NCBI GenBank assembly: GCA_020073085.1
Contig: JAIQFV010000017.1
Span: 1-64,000, forward strand
DNA: 64,000 nucleotides
Reading direction: 5' to 3'
Source of the DNA: Terriglobia bacterium
GTDB lineage: Bacteria; Acidobacteriota; Terriglobia; JAIQFV01
Part shown: positions 24,300 to 32,823 of the stretch, in pieces
Numbering within the stretch: the first letter of the stretch is position 1
Layout: every line of letters starts with the position of its first letter
Notes under the pieces: generated by a model
The model's database searches: none
Told to the model about the DNA's origin: nothing
The model's input: only the letters and a program-made list of their open reading frames with translations
Position numbers and translations under genes: made by a program

Positions 24300-26243
24300 T
24301 CAAGCCTCCAGCAGTTGGTGAATCACCCGGGAGTAGTTTCCCAGTTGAAATGGTTTGAGGATTTGAGGGACCTCCGAAAGGGACGAGAGTTCCCCTGTGG
24401 TGATGGCCACCACATCGCCCGACACAAAGGCAAACCGCTTTCGCAATTCCGGCCGATGCTGGCAAACCCACGTGTACAGTTGTACCCCGTCTATCTTCCC
24501 GGGCATCCGTACATCGGAAACAATGAGGTCCACCTGCTGGTTCTCCAGAACCTGAACGGCTTCTTCTCCCGTTTTGACTCCATGGGTCTTGAACCCCGCG
24601 CTCGTGAGAAACGAGGCCTGCAATTTAAGCAGCGCTTCCTCATCGTCCACGATCAGGACGGTCCCCTTGTCCTTCCCCCCTTTCGCGGGATAAGGGAGGG
24701 CTGGGGTCTCCACCTTTTGCACTTCAGGAGCACTGCCCACCGGCAAGGTGAGAAGAAAGCGAGCCCCCTGTTCCCAGTTTTCCGCGCGAATGGCCCCGCC
24801 GTGCTCCTTAACGATGCTATAGCACACACTGAGTCCCAGACCCGTCCCTTTGCCTACTTCCTTGGTGGTGTAGAACGGATCGAAGATGCGGCGGGGTTCA
24901 CGGATTCCGGTCCCGTTATCGAGAAACTCCAGGCTGATGGTCCCGCCCAGGGCGCGGGTGCGGACCCAGATCTTCCCCTCCTGGCTCTTATCCTGGATGG
25001 CGTCGATCGCATTGTTCAGGATGTTGAAGACCACCTGTTGGATCTTCTGCGGATCGGCGTGGAGGATGGGGTCGGTGGGATCGAACTCTCGCACCAATTG
25101 AATATTCCTGCTTTGCAATTCGTAGTCGCGCAACTGAAGAACCTCTTCCACGACCTTGTTAATCCGGGTGGGAACCCGTTGAGGTTCCTGGCGACGGGCG
25201 ACCTGAAGAAGGTTAGCAACAATCCGTCGGCACCGGTCCGCCTGGGAATAGATGTCCTCCATCACCTTGATCGTGCTGGGATCGGCCCCTCGGCTGGTCA
25301 ACCTCATTTTTTCAAGTTCGGCGAAGCCGAGGATCACGGTGAGAGGGTTGTTCAGCTCGTGGGCCACTCCGCCCACCAGTTGACCCATGGCCGACATTTT
25401 TTCGGACTGAACAAACTGTGCCTGTAGATCGTTGAGCTGCCGCGTGCGCTCCTCGACCTTACGTTCCAATTCGGCATAATTCTCCGCCAGCGATTCGGCC
25501 ATGAAATTGAACCCCAGGGCCAACTGTCCGATTTCATCGTCCCGGGCCCGTGGAGCGCGGGCCGTGAGGTCTCCCTTCCGTATATGGTCGGCCGCATCGA
25601 GGACCTGCTTTAAGGGGTGCAGGATGCGGTGTCGTAAAACCAGGGTGAACCCCACCAGCATCAGGAAGAACAGGGCGGCAAAAACGTAAAGGCTGACCAC
25701 GCCCCCGCGGGCGGTCCGGTCCATCTGATCCGACATGGCCTGCAACTTCTGTACCTGGAGCGCATCCAGCGTTCCAAATTCCTTCGCGATATTGTCACCC
25801 AACGCCTCCACCTGCTGGATTCGAGCAATGGCTTCTGCTCGCTCGCCTCGATGTAACTGGGCATAAATCTGGGAGGAACACACCGCCAGCTCGGAATGCA
25901 GGTTCCGGATCCGCTCCACGGTCAAACGCTCCTCCTCTCCGAGGTCCAGCTTCACATATTGCATGATCATTTCGCCCAGCTGAAAATTGGTTTCATTGAT
26001 GGCTTCGTTAAATCGGGGATCTAACTGACCCAACTGGTGATTGAGGAGATGGATTTCGCGTTCAATTCCCTGATGAAGGCGCAGGTTCAATGCAAAGGTT
26101 TCCTGGAGATTATGGGTTAATCGTGTCCTCTCTACAGAGAGTCTCGAGAAATGTTGGGTCAGACGGAAGGCAAAGACAATCGCCACCACGATGCTCAAGG
26201 AGAGCAGGATGACGAGCTGTCTGGTGACCTTCATCTTGAACAT
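24300..26243 (-). CDS. Hybrid sensor histidine kinase with C-terminal receiver
   Basis: The 647-residue membrane kinase has TM1 at about 4-26, a mostly helical periplasmic domain to about 185 and TM2 near 187-208. HAMP and coiled coil follow, then HisKA with GGVAHELNNPLTVI (phosphorylated His). The HATPase domain carries NNAIDAI, DNGTGI and GTGLGLSV, and a receiver holds VSDVRMPG (phospho-Asp). Either M1 or M4 can be the start. It lacks its own Venus-flytrap domain, while the downstream gene encodes one. No partner regulator with an output domain is adjacent. Confidence 0.9.
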   Translation of the reverse strand: MFKMKVTRQLVILLSLSIVVAIVFAFRLTQHFSRLSVERTRLTHNLQETFALNLRLHQGIEREIHLLNHQLGQLDPRFNEAINETNFQLGEMIMQYVKLDLGEEERLTVERIRNLHSELAVCSSQIYAQLHRGERAEAIARIQQVEALGDNIAKEFGTLDALQVQKLQAMSDQMDRTARGGVVSLYVFAALFFLMLVGFTLVLRHRILHPLKQVLDAADHIRKGDLTARAPRARDDEIGQLALGFNFMAESLAENYAELERKVEERTRQLNDLQAQFVQSEKMSAMGQLVGGVAHELNNPLTVILGFAELEKMRLTSRGADPSTIKVMEDIYSQADRCRRIVANLLQVARRQEPQRVPTRINKVVEEVLQLRDYELQSRNIQLVREFDPTDPILHADPQKIQQVVFNILNNAIDAIQDKSQEGKIWVRTRALGGTISLEFLDNGTGIREPRRIFDPFYTTKEVGKGTGLGLSVCYSIVKEHGGAIRAENWEQGARFLLTLPVGSAPEVQKVETPALPYPAKGGKDKGTVLIVDDEEALLKLQASFLTSAGFKTHGVKTGEEAVQVLENQQVDLIVSDVRMPGKIDGVQLYTWVCQHRPELRKRFAFVSGDVVAITTGELSSLSEVPQILKPFQLGNYSRVIHQLLEA

Positions 26244-26508
26244 AGGCGGAAATCTCTGTCAAAACGATCCGGTCGAACCCGGATTATCCCGATACCATAT
26301 TGATCGGTTTGTTTCTCAAAATCTTCACGGATTTCTAAATGAGAGAGGGGTTGGTGTGCGGATTTCGCTATCGTATTGCAACGGAAGGGCGCAACGCTGC
26401 GACACAGCGGGCCTGGACAGAAGTGCGGATCGCTCCGTGGTCTGAGTTCAGGAAGGAGGGCGGGTTCCTCGCTCCCTCAGGAGGAGAGCACCTCGATGTT
26501 GCTCGCGT

Positions 26509-28293
26509 TTATTTCACTTTGAGCTTCTCGCGCAGCCAGTCGTTCAACACCTTGAGCACGTCATCGTCTATCGAGGTGGTGGCCAGAGAAGTGTACTCGC
26601 TAAAGGACCCGGTTTTTGCGGGGAGGAACAAGTGATTAAGGCTTGGAAAGACGTGAACTGAGACATCCTTGTTGCCTGCTTCGCGTGCCGCTTTTTCCAG
26701 GGCCGCGGCCTGATCGGCGGTGACCTGCCGGTCGAGGGCCCCCTGTAGAATCAACACCGGCTGGCGCACCTTGCGAATCGTCGGCAAGGGATCATAAGTA
26801 AGGAAATTCTTGTACCAGGCATTCTTGACCGTGTCCGGCAGTTTCGAAATATCGCCGCCTTCGGCGATCGTCCGGAGCATCGCCTGTTGTTCTGCCAGAC
26901 GCCTGGCCTTTTCCTCCTTCGTAAGCGTCGGATCGCGATCGAGCAGGTCTGCCGATTGATCGATGATAACTGCATCCCCGCGTTTGGCCGTGCCGGCCAT
27001 GAGGACGATGGCTGCGAGGGCGGGATCGGTCGAGGCCACGAGCGGCGCGATAATGCCTCCCTCACTATGGCCGACGAGCGCGATTCGTTTGGGATCGATG
27101 TCGGGCCGGTTGCGGAGGTAGGCGACCTGGGCCCGCGTGTCGTCCGCGAAATCAAAGGTCGTCACAGTCAGAAGCGTCTCACGCCCCGAAGACTTTCCAA
27201 TCCCCCTGTCGTCCACGCGCAGCACCGCAATGCCCTGGCTGGCGAGAGACTCGGCGATTTGACGGAAGGGACGGTACTTTTCAAGCCCCGGAATTGGGAT
27301 GGGTTCGTCCCGCGTCTGCTGGCCCGATCCAGTAATGGTGACCACGGCTGGGAAGGGCGCCTTGCCATTCTTGGGCAACAGGAGTGTGCCGGCAAGGGTG
27401 ATATCTCTCGACTTCACCGTTACGTCTTCCGCCGAAAAAGAAGCGTCGGGAGGAGCGGAATAATCGGGCTCAACAGCTCTAGCCGCCGCGGCCATGGCGG
27501 TCCGCAGCGGTTCGACAAAACCCAGATACTCTTCGCGGACCGCCACAAAGTTCTGCATCGGGACCGACATCACCGCGACGCGTCCTTTGGAATCGGTCCA
27601 GAAGAGTGTGCTGATTACACCGAATTGGAGATTGTACCGGTCAAAGGTTTCCGGCTTTGCCTGGGCCGTGATCCCCGTCGATTGGACCTCATCCTGGGCC
27701 AGTCGCTCCATCCTCATTTTCATGCTTGGGAAGATCGGAAGCTCCTGCGGTCCTCCTTGGCGCGTGTCATACCGTGCAGCGACGAACGGGAGTAAATAGA
27801 AAATGTTCGGTGCGATGAACGATGAGCCGGGAGTGTAGGGCACTTCCCGTTCGGAGCCACTGACTGAGAACTTGGCCGTCCCATTTCTCAGAATGAGAAC
27901 CTGATCGGTGGGGGTCCCCGCTATGGTTCCTTTTGCAGTGAATTTCGAAGGGATCGCCGATTTGTCCAGCTCCAGTGTCGATTCGAGATCAACGGTGGCT
28001 CCTGGCACTCTCAGGTCCGTGTGCCCTTTGACGGAAAAACCTCCCTCCGCAGCGCAGGCGACCTCGAACGCCTCACGCCCCACCGGTTGCCCGTTCATGG
28101 TGAAGAGATAAACTCCTTTGCCGCACAGGGCAGAGGAGAGCAGGGAGGGTGCCGGGGGGAGCGCGGAGGTTTCCGGCTTGGCCGCCGCTTCTTTCGGAGT
28201 GGAAGACTTGCCGGGAGCGGCCGCTTGCTTTGAAAACAATAATTCGGGAATGAACAGGAGGATGACAAGGAAAATGGATACCGTTGATTTCAT
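26509..28293 (-). CDS. Exported alpha/beta hydrolase
   Basis: The 594-residue protein has a signal peptide (MKSTVSIFLVILLFIPELLFS), a Pro/Ala-rich linker and an N-terminal domain of unknown role (about 60-250). The C-terminal alpha/beta hydrolase has the nucleophile elbow GHSEGG, the acid in LILQGALDRQ and the His in FPSLNHLFLP. GAGGAG supports the start at 28293. It is probably a periplasmic esterase or peptidase of the S9/BD-FAE type; the substrate is unknown. Confidence 0.8.
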   Translation of the reverse strand: MKSTVSIFLVILLFIPELLFSKQAAAPGKSSTPKEAAAKPETSALPPAPSLLSSALCGKGVYLFTMNGQPVGREAFEVACAAEGGFSVKGHTDLRVPGATVDLESTLELDKSAIPSKFTAKGTIAGTPTDQVLILRNGTAKFSVSGSEREVPYTPGSSFIAPNIFYLLPFVAARYDTRQGGPQELPIFPSMKMRMERLAQDEVQSTGITAQAKPETFDRYNLQFGVISTLFWTDSKGRVAVMSVPMQNFVAVREEYLGFVEPLRTAMAAAARAVEPDYSAPPDASFSAEDVTVKSRDITLAGTLLLPKNGKAPFPAVVTITGSGQQTRDEPIPIPGLEKYRPFRQIAESLASQGIAVLRVDDRGIGKSSGRETLLTVTTFDFADDTRAQVAYLRNRPDIDPKRIALVGHSEGGIIAPLVASTDPALAAIVLMAGTAKRGDAVIIDQSADLLDRDPTLTKEEKARRLAEQQAMLRTIAEGGDISKLPDTVKNAWYKNFLTYDPLPTIRKVRQPVLILQGALDRQVTADQAAALEKAAREAGNKDVSVHVFPSLNHLFLPAKTGSFSEYTSLATTSIDDDVLKVLNDWLREKLKVK

Positions 28294-28631
28294 CTGACTC
28301 CTCACAATGGGATTATTTGCAGCTGGAAGATTGTCCGCGCAGGCGCTGTCTCCGGCGTGATGATGTGCTCTACACCGGGCACGAGGGTCGATCCATCGTA
28401 TCTTACCACTGATGCGGTGTGCCGGAGTAAGCCAAACTCATGGGGGATCCGGAAATCGCGTGACGATCTCCTTCGGATGAGGTTTCATTCCGGAAGCGGA
28501 GATCTCTCTGAATCTGATACAATATCTGGTTTGACTGCGCCTTCTTCGTGCCCCATCGAGATCTTTGTTGCACGATCTCGCAGACAGATAGCCCAAAAGC
28601 GGTTTCTTGACGTGTGAAGTGGACTGAGTTC
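28294..28631. other. Divergent intergenic region
   Basis: This separates the hydrolase and SRPBCC genes. I see no clear promoter pair, RNA gene or conserved open frame. Confidence 0.35.
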
Positions 28632-29249
28632 ATGATGCGAAAGATTCTATTCACTTTAATCGCGCTCATACTTTTGGGAACAGTGGTCTTTGTCATCGAT
28701 CTCTACTTTACCAATGGCAACATGCAGATGTTGGCCAGTAGCAATCCGGATGTCCGGATGGCCCTCGAGCAGATCGGAGTCACCGCTCCCCGCTGGGACA
28801 CCTTGATTCTATCGGCCGAAAAGGAGGCGGCGATTCCAGCCCCAGTCCTGTGGGCGACTTGGAGCCGACTGGAGGAGTGGCCGGTATGGTCGCATCCGCT
28901 GCATGTCTCCGCGCGCTGGGTCGGTGACGCCGAATGGAAGCCCGGCTCGAAATTCGAGCAGAAGCTCAGTTTGGGGTTTCCCGTGGGGGAGGTGATTTCC
29001 CGGGAAGAAGTTGGATCGGTCAATAAGGGCCGGAGGGTTGTGTGGTCAAAGAACGAGGGTGGTATTAAATCCTGCCATATTTGGTCATTCGAGAGACAGC
29101 CCGATGGAACGACACGGGTCACCAACACCGAAGTGTTCCAGGGCAGGAAGATGGGTTGGATCCGCCCGCTGGTGGCGAGGCGGTGGCAGCGTATGTTTGC
29201 GGCAAGTGTGGAAGGTTTGGTTCAAACAGCCCAAAATCGAACTCGATAG
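28632..29249 (+). CDS. SRPBCC (START/polyketide-cyclase) domain protein with N-terminal anchor
   Basis: The protein of about 205 residues begins with one hydrophobic helix (MRKILFTLIALILLGTVVFV), then a SRPBCC-like domain (AAIPAPVLWATWSRLEEWPVWSHPL, WKPGSKFEQKLSLGFP, TRVTNTEVFQG). Such domains bind hydrophobic ligands. It is membrane-anchored, with the domain probably outside the cytoplasm. The start at 28632 or 28635 is uncertain, as no strong ribosome site is present. A cupin gene follows 36 bp later. Confidence 0.7.
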   Translation: MMRKILFTLIALILLGTVVFVIDLYFTNGNMQMLASSNPDVRMALEQIGVTAPRWDTLILSAEKEAAIPAPVLWATWSRLEEWPVWSHPLHVSARWVGDAEWKPGSKFEQKLSLGFPVGEVISREEVGSVNKGRRVVWSKNEGGIKSCHIWSFERQPDGTTRVTNTEVFQGRKMGWIRPLVARRWQRMFAASVEGLVQTAQNRTR

Positions 29250-29285
29250 AAACCGGTCAGTCATCGTTTCTCTTGGAAGGGAGCT

Positions 29286-29612
29286 ATGGAAGAAAACGCC
29301 ATGCAATCAGCGCCGGTCAGCTTGATGACCCTGGTGAGTTATCAGCCGGGCTCCATCGTGAGCCGGCAAATCGTCAAAAAAGATAAAGGGAATGTCACTC
29401 TGTTCGCCTTTGATGAAGGTCAAGCCTTGAGCGAGCACACGGCGCCCTTTGACGCCCTGGTGTACGTGCTCGAAGGGGAATCAGAAGTCACAATATCCGG
29501 AAAGCCTCACGTCTTGAAGTCCGGGGAAATTATTCTTATGCCGGCCGGTCAGCCCCATGCCGTGAGGGCTTTAAAACAATTCAAGATGGTGCTGACGATG
29601 ATCCGTTCATAG
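29286..29612 (+). CDS. Small cupin-domain protein
   Basis: The 108-residue single cupin has EHTAPFDALVYVLEGESEVTISGKPHVLKSGEIILMPAGQPHAV, covering cupin motifs 1 and 2. The usual two histidines of motif 1 are reduced to one (EHTAPF), while QPHAV keeps the last His. GGAAGGGAG precedes the ATG. It probably belongs to the same transcript as the SRPBCC gene; function unassigned. Confidence 0.82.
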   Translation: MEENAMQSAPVSLMTLVSYQPGSIVSRQIVKKDKGNVTLFAFDEGQALSEHTAPFDALVYVLEGESEVTISGKPHVLKSGEIILMPAGQPHAVRALKQFKMVLTMIRS

Positions 29613-29747
29613 GGGACACGGACGAACGCGGACGACACGGAGAGGGCAGGGTAAAAACCTTGCTTTCATCGTAAGCAGTGGCCAGACTGCTCTCGGCATG
29701 GTCAAGGACCTTTGTACAATCCTATGCCAGGGCCAAGGAAGGAGCTT

Positions 29748-30542
29748 ATGGGGATTAGAATTGTTCAAGTGGACGCATTTACCGACAAACCATTTGCTGG
29801 AAACCCTGCGGCCGTATGTGTGCTTTCCCAACGGCGGGACGACCGCTGGTTGCAGGATGTGGCCCGGGAGATGAACCTCTCCGAAACCTCATTCTTATGG
29901 AAGAGGGAAGACGGGTATGATCTGCGATGGTTTACTCCGGCGGCCGAAGTGGATCTGTGCGGTCATGCCACTGTGGCGGGCGCTCATGTGTTGTGGGAGG
30001 ATGGACATCTGCCCCAAGGAGTCCAAGCGCGCTTTCATACGCGGAGCGGATTGTTGACGGCTGATCGCGTTGGGGAGTGGATTGAGCTTGATTTTCCTGC
30101 AAAAGCGGAAGAGCCGGCAGAGACGCCCCCTGGGCTCCAGGAAGCCCTGGGTGTCGTCCCGAAGTACGTGGGGAGAAACCAGTTTGACTACCTCGTGGAA
30201 CTGGGTTCAGAGGCGGCGGTCCGGGGCCTGAAGCCGAATTTTACACAACTCGGAACCCTTCCTGTCCGGGGAGTCATTGTGACGACTCGATCCGAATCAC
30301 ATCAGTTCGATTTTGTGTCCCGGTTTTTTGCTCCGGCCGTCGGCATCAATGAAGACCCGGTCACCGGTTCAGCCCACTGCTGTCTCGGACCCTTCTGGTC
30401 GAATCGACTAAAGAAGAAAGAAATGCTGGCCTATCAAGCCTCCGCCCGCGGCGGGGTGATTCGAGTCCGCGTCGATGGAGACCGGGTTCATCTGGGCGGT
30501 CAGGCGGTGACGGTTTTGCGCGGAGAGCTGGCTGTATCCTAG
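29748..30542 (+). CDS. PhzF-family isomerase/epimerase
   Basis: The 264-residue protein matches PhzF-like proteins: QVDAFTDKPFAGNPAAVC at the start, EMNLSETSFL with the family's catalytic Glu, FTPAAEVDLCGHATVAGAHVLW, and INEDPVTGSAHCCLGPFW. PhzF enzymes isomerise small cyclic or amino substrates; the natural substrate here is unknown. AAGGAGC before the ATG at 29748 selects this start. Its stop overlaps the stop of the convergent GltB-like gene by 4 bp. Confidence 0.9.
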   Translation: MGIRIVQVDAFTDKPFAGNPAAVCVLSQRRDDRWLQDVAREMNLSETSFLWKREDGYDLRWFTPAAEVDLCGHATVAGAHVLWEDGHLPQGVQARFHTRSGLLTADRVGEWIELDFPAKAEEPAETPPGLQEALGVVPKYVGRNQFDYLVELGSEAAVRGLKPNFTQLGTLPVRGVIVTTRSESHQFDFVSRFFAPAVGINEDPVTGSAHCCLGPFWSNRLKKKEMLAYQASARGGVIRVRVDGDRVHLGGQAVTVLRGELAVS

Positions 30543-32122
30543 CCTTTGAAAAGTTCCTCGACCTGCTCCTTGTCCACGTCCATCACATAACGGATCCCGC
30601 TGATGGTAGCGGCTTCCGGGGTCAGGGCGGCAAGATCATCGCGCGTTAGATATTCCGTGGAAAACTTCCGGCTTCCCGCCATCAGTTGCCGCAACCCCTG
30701 GGCCAACCGCTCGTAGTAGGTATACAGCCCGAGAGCGCCGGTGGGCAGAGTTTCGAACACTTCATCCCCCAGCTCCTGCCTGAGGGCTGTGGCGGTGACA
30801 AAGATTTCATCCCGCGTGTCGCCAAAGCGCTCCACGTAGACGGGCAACTGATTCTCTTCGATGGCCCGTCCGATGGTCTTTCCGACCATGGCGGCCGCGA
30901 TGGGGGCCCGAGCCATCCCCACAAGCTTGACAAAGGGTGCGCCCAGCGCGAGTCCCTTGAAGATCTGATCTTCGAACGTGAATCCTCCGGCAACGGCAAG
31001 CGCGGGAACATATCGCCCCTCCCCGGCCAGCCGTTTGGCGTACTGGTACAGCAGGGAATGCAACTCTACGGGAGGTACGCCCCATTCGTTCATCATTCGC
31101 CAGGGGCTCATCCCTGTGCCGCCGCCGGCGCCATCGACGGTGAGGAGGTCAATCTTGTACTTGGAGGCATACACGATGGCGCGAGCCAGGTCGACAGGAC
31201 GGTAAGCTCCGGTCTTCAGGAAAACATACTTGGCACCCGCCCGGCGAAGCTCTTCAACTCTCCGAGCAAAAGACTCTTCGGTGACCATGCCCACACGGGA
31301 GTGGCGCTCGAATTCCTTGAAGGCACCGCGTTCAAAAGCCTTGATAACGAGGGGGTCGGTGGGGTCGGGCAGGACAATGTACCCGCGGTCGAAAAGCACC
31401 TGGGCCTTCTTCAGATTATTGATTTTGACCTCGCCCCCGATGTCCTTCGCCCCCTGTCCCCACTTCATCTCGACGCATTCCACGCCCAGCTGTTCGATGG
31501 CGTATTCATGCACCCCCAGGCGGGTGTCTTCAATGTTGGATTGGACGATGATGGCGCCGTACCCCTTGCGCTGGTAATCTTTGTAGAGTCTCACACGGCG
31601 CTTCAGGTCGACCGTGTCGACGACCTTCCCATCCTTAAACTGTGCTTCCGGGTCCATCCCCGCCACGTTTTCACCAATCGTCAGCCCGGTCCCGGCCAGC
31701 GCCGAGCCGATGGCAAGCCCCTCCCAGTTATTCTTGGCGATGTTGGTTGAGCCGATCCCGGGGATGATCCAGGGTAGATGGAATTTTATTCCCTGATCGT
31801 GGCCGATGGCCACGTCCAGGTTCACCTTGGGAAAGATCGCCTTGTCGCTATCGGCCTCGATGCCGTGTGCGCCGGCGGCGGTGCCCATGATGTTGAAGTG
31901 GGAATAGTCCACCGGGTAAGATTTCTCGCCCGCCGTGGTGATCACCCCAAACGGCTGTGGATAACTCACCTCGTGGCCGCGATAGGCCGACTTGCCAATC
32001 TCGCACATTCCAATGCAGCCGTCCACGCAGGTCACGCACATTCCGGAGGCGGGAACAATGGAGCCCTCGGTCCGGTTCTTGGTCAAGGTTGCCGCTGAGG
32101 CGTTGATTTTTGAAAGTGACAT
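30539..32122 (-). CDS. FMN-binding glutamate synthase-like protein (GltB-type barrel)
   Basis: The 527-residue protein has the glutamate-synthase FMN domain: MKWGQGAKDIGGEVKINNL, VDGAGGGTGMSPWRMMNEWGVP, ALAVAGGFTFEDQIFKGLALGAPFVKLVGMARAP. It lacks the glutamine amidotransferase and GXGXG domains of full GltB. The N-terminus carries CVTCVDGCIGMC (C29, C32, C36, C40), which could hold a 4Fe-4S cluster. AAAGGAG supports the start at 32122. It is the last gene of the NuoEF-like operon and may receive electrons from it. Confidence 0.88.
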   Translation of the reverse strand: MSLSKINASAATLTKNRTEGSIVPASGMCVTCVDGCIGMCEIGKSAYRGHEVSYPQPFGVITTAGEKSYPVDYSHFNIMGTAAGAHGIEADSDKAIFPKVNLDVAIGHDQGIKFHLPWIIPGIGSTNIAKNNWEGLAIGSALAGTGLTIGENVAGMDPEAQFKDGKVVDTVDLKRRVRLYKDYQRKGYGAIIVQSNIEDTRLGVHEYAIEQLGVECVEMKWGQGAKDIGGEVKINNLKKAQVLFDRGYIVLPDPTDPLVIKAFERGAFKEFERHSRVGMVTEESFARRVEELRRAGAKYVFLKTGAYRPVDLARAIVYASKYKIDLLTVDGAGGGTGMSPWRMMNEWGVPPVELHSLLYQYAKRLAGEGRYVPALAVAGGFTFEDQIFKGLALGAPFVKLVGMARAPIAAAMVGKTIGRAIEENQLPVYVERFGDTRDEIFVTATALRQELGDEVFETLPTGALGLYTYYERLAQGLRQLMAGSRKFSTEYLTRDDLAALTPEAATISGIRYVMDVDKEQVEELFKG

Positions 32123-32145
32123 AGTGCTGCTCTCCTTTGGTCTTC

Positions 32146-32823
32146 TTAATCTTTTCCGATTTCGCATGCCACACAAGGCTTCATGTAGCACATCATGTCG
32201 TCATAGGGTTCCTTCTCGAGGCAGGGCGGACTGAGATTGGCACAGCCGCCACAGATGGCTTTTTCCGGCTCCGTGTAAGTGCACCGGAGCTGGCAGGCGG
32301 GGCAGACATACATGCAGCCGCCGCAGAGGCGGCACACGTCCGATTGGACATCGAAGGGTGTTCCGATGCTTCGATGTTCCCCTCGTCCACGGAAACCGAT
32401 GGCCTTGGCCATCATCTGTTCCTCGCACATGCGGACACACAGACCGCACAGGATGCAGGTGTCGTACTCTTGCTTGAACCTTTGCTGGCGGACTTCGTAA
32501 GCGGAGGCCAGGTCCTGGATCGTCTTGGACTGCGGGCAGGAGGCCAGCAGGAGCTCCAGGATCATCTTGCGTGCTCTCATGACCCGCGAGGAGGCGGTGC
32601 GGACTTTGAGCCCTTCCTCGGCGGGATAAGTGCACGAGGACACCAGCCTTGCTTTGGGGTTCTCCCCAATCTCAACCACGCAAAGGCGGCACGCGCCGTA
32701 TGGCGTCAGCCCGTCCATGTGGCACAGAGTCGGGATAGGAAAGCCCAGGAACCGGGCCGCTTCGAGGAGCGTCGTGCCTTTCTCGACGGACAGCTTCAGT
32801 CCATTGATGGTCAACTCAATCAT
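32146..32823 (-). CDS. 2Fe-2S / 4Fe-4S ferredoxin-like subunit (HoxU/NuoG N-terminal type)
   Basis: The 225-residue protein begins with a plant-type 2Fe-2S domain (CHMDGLTPYGACRLC plus a later SSC), followed by the NuoG-like linker and two 4Fe-4S motifs, CILCGLCVRMC and CRLCGGCMYVCP. A further C-rich stretch CGGCANLSPPC precedes the end. Such subunits link the NADH-oxidising flavoprotein to other cofactors. Its ATG overlaps the stop of the 1057-residue fusion gene by 4 bp, so the two are translationally coupled. Confidence 0.9.
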   Translation of the reverse strand: MIELTINGLKLSVEKGTTLLEAARFLGFPIPTLCHMDGLTPYGACRLCVVEIGENPKARLVSSCTYPAEEGLKVRTASSRVMRARKMILELLLASCPQSKTIQDLASAYEVRQQRFKQEYDTCILCGLCVRMCEEQMMAKAIGFRGRGEHRSIGTPFDVQSDVCRLCGGCMYVCPACQLRCTYTEPEKAICGGCANLSPPCLEKEPYDDMMCYMKPCVACEIGKD

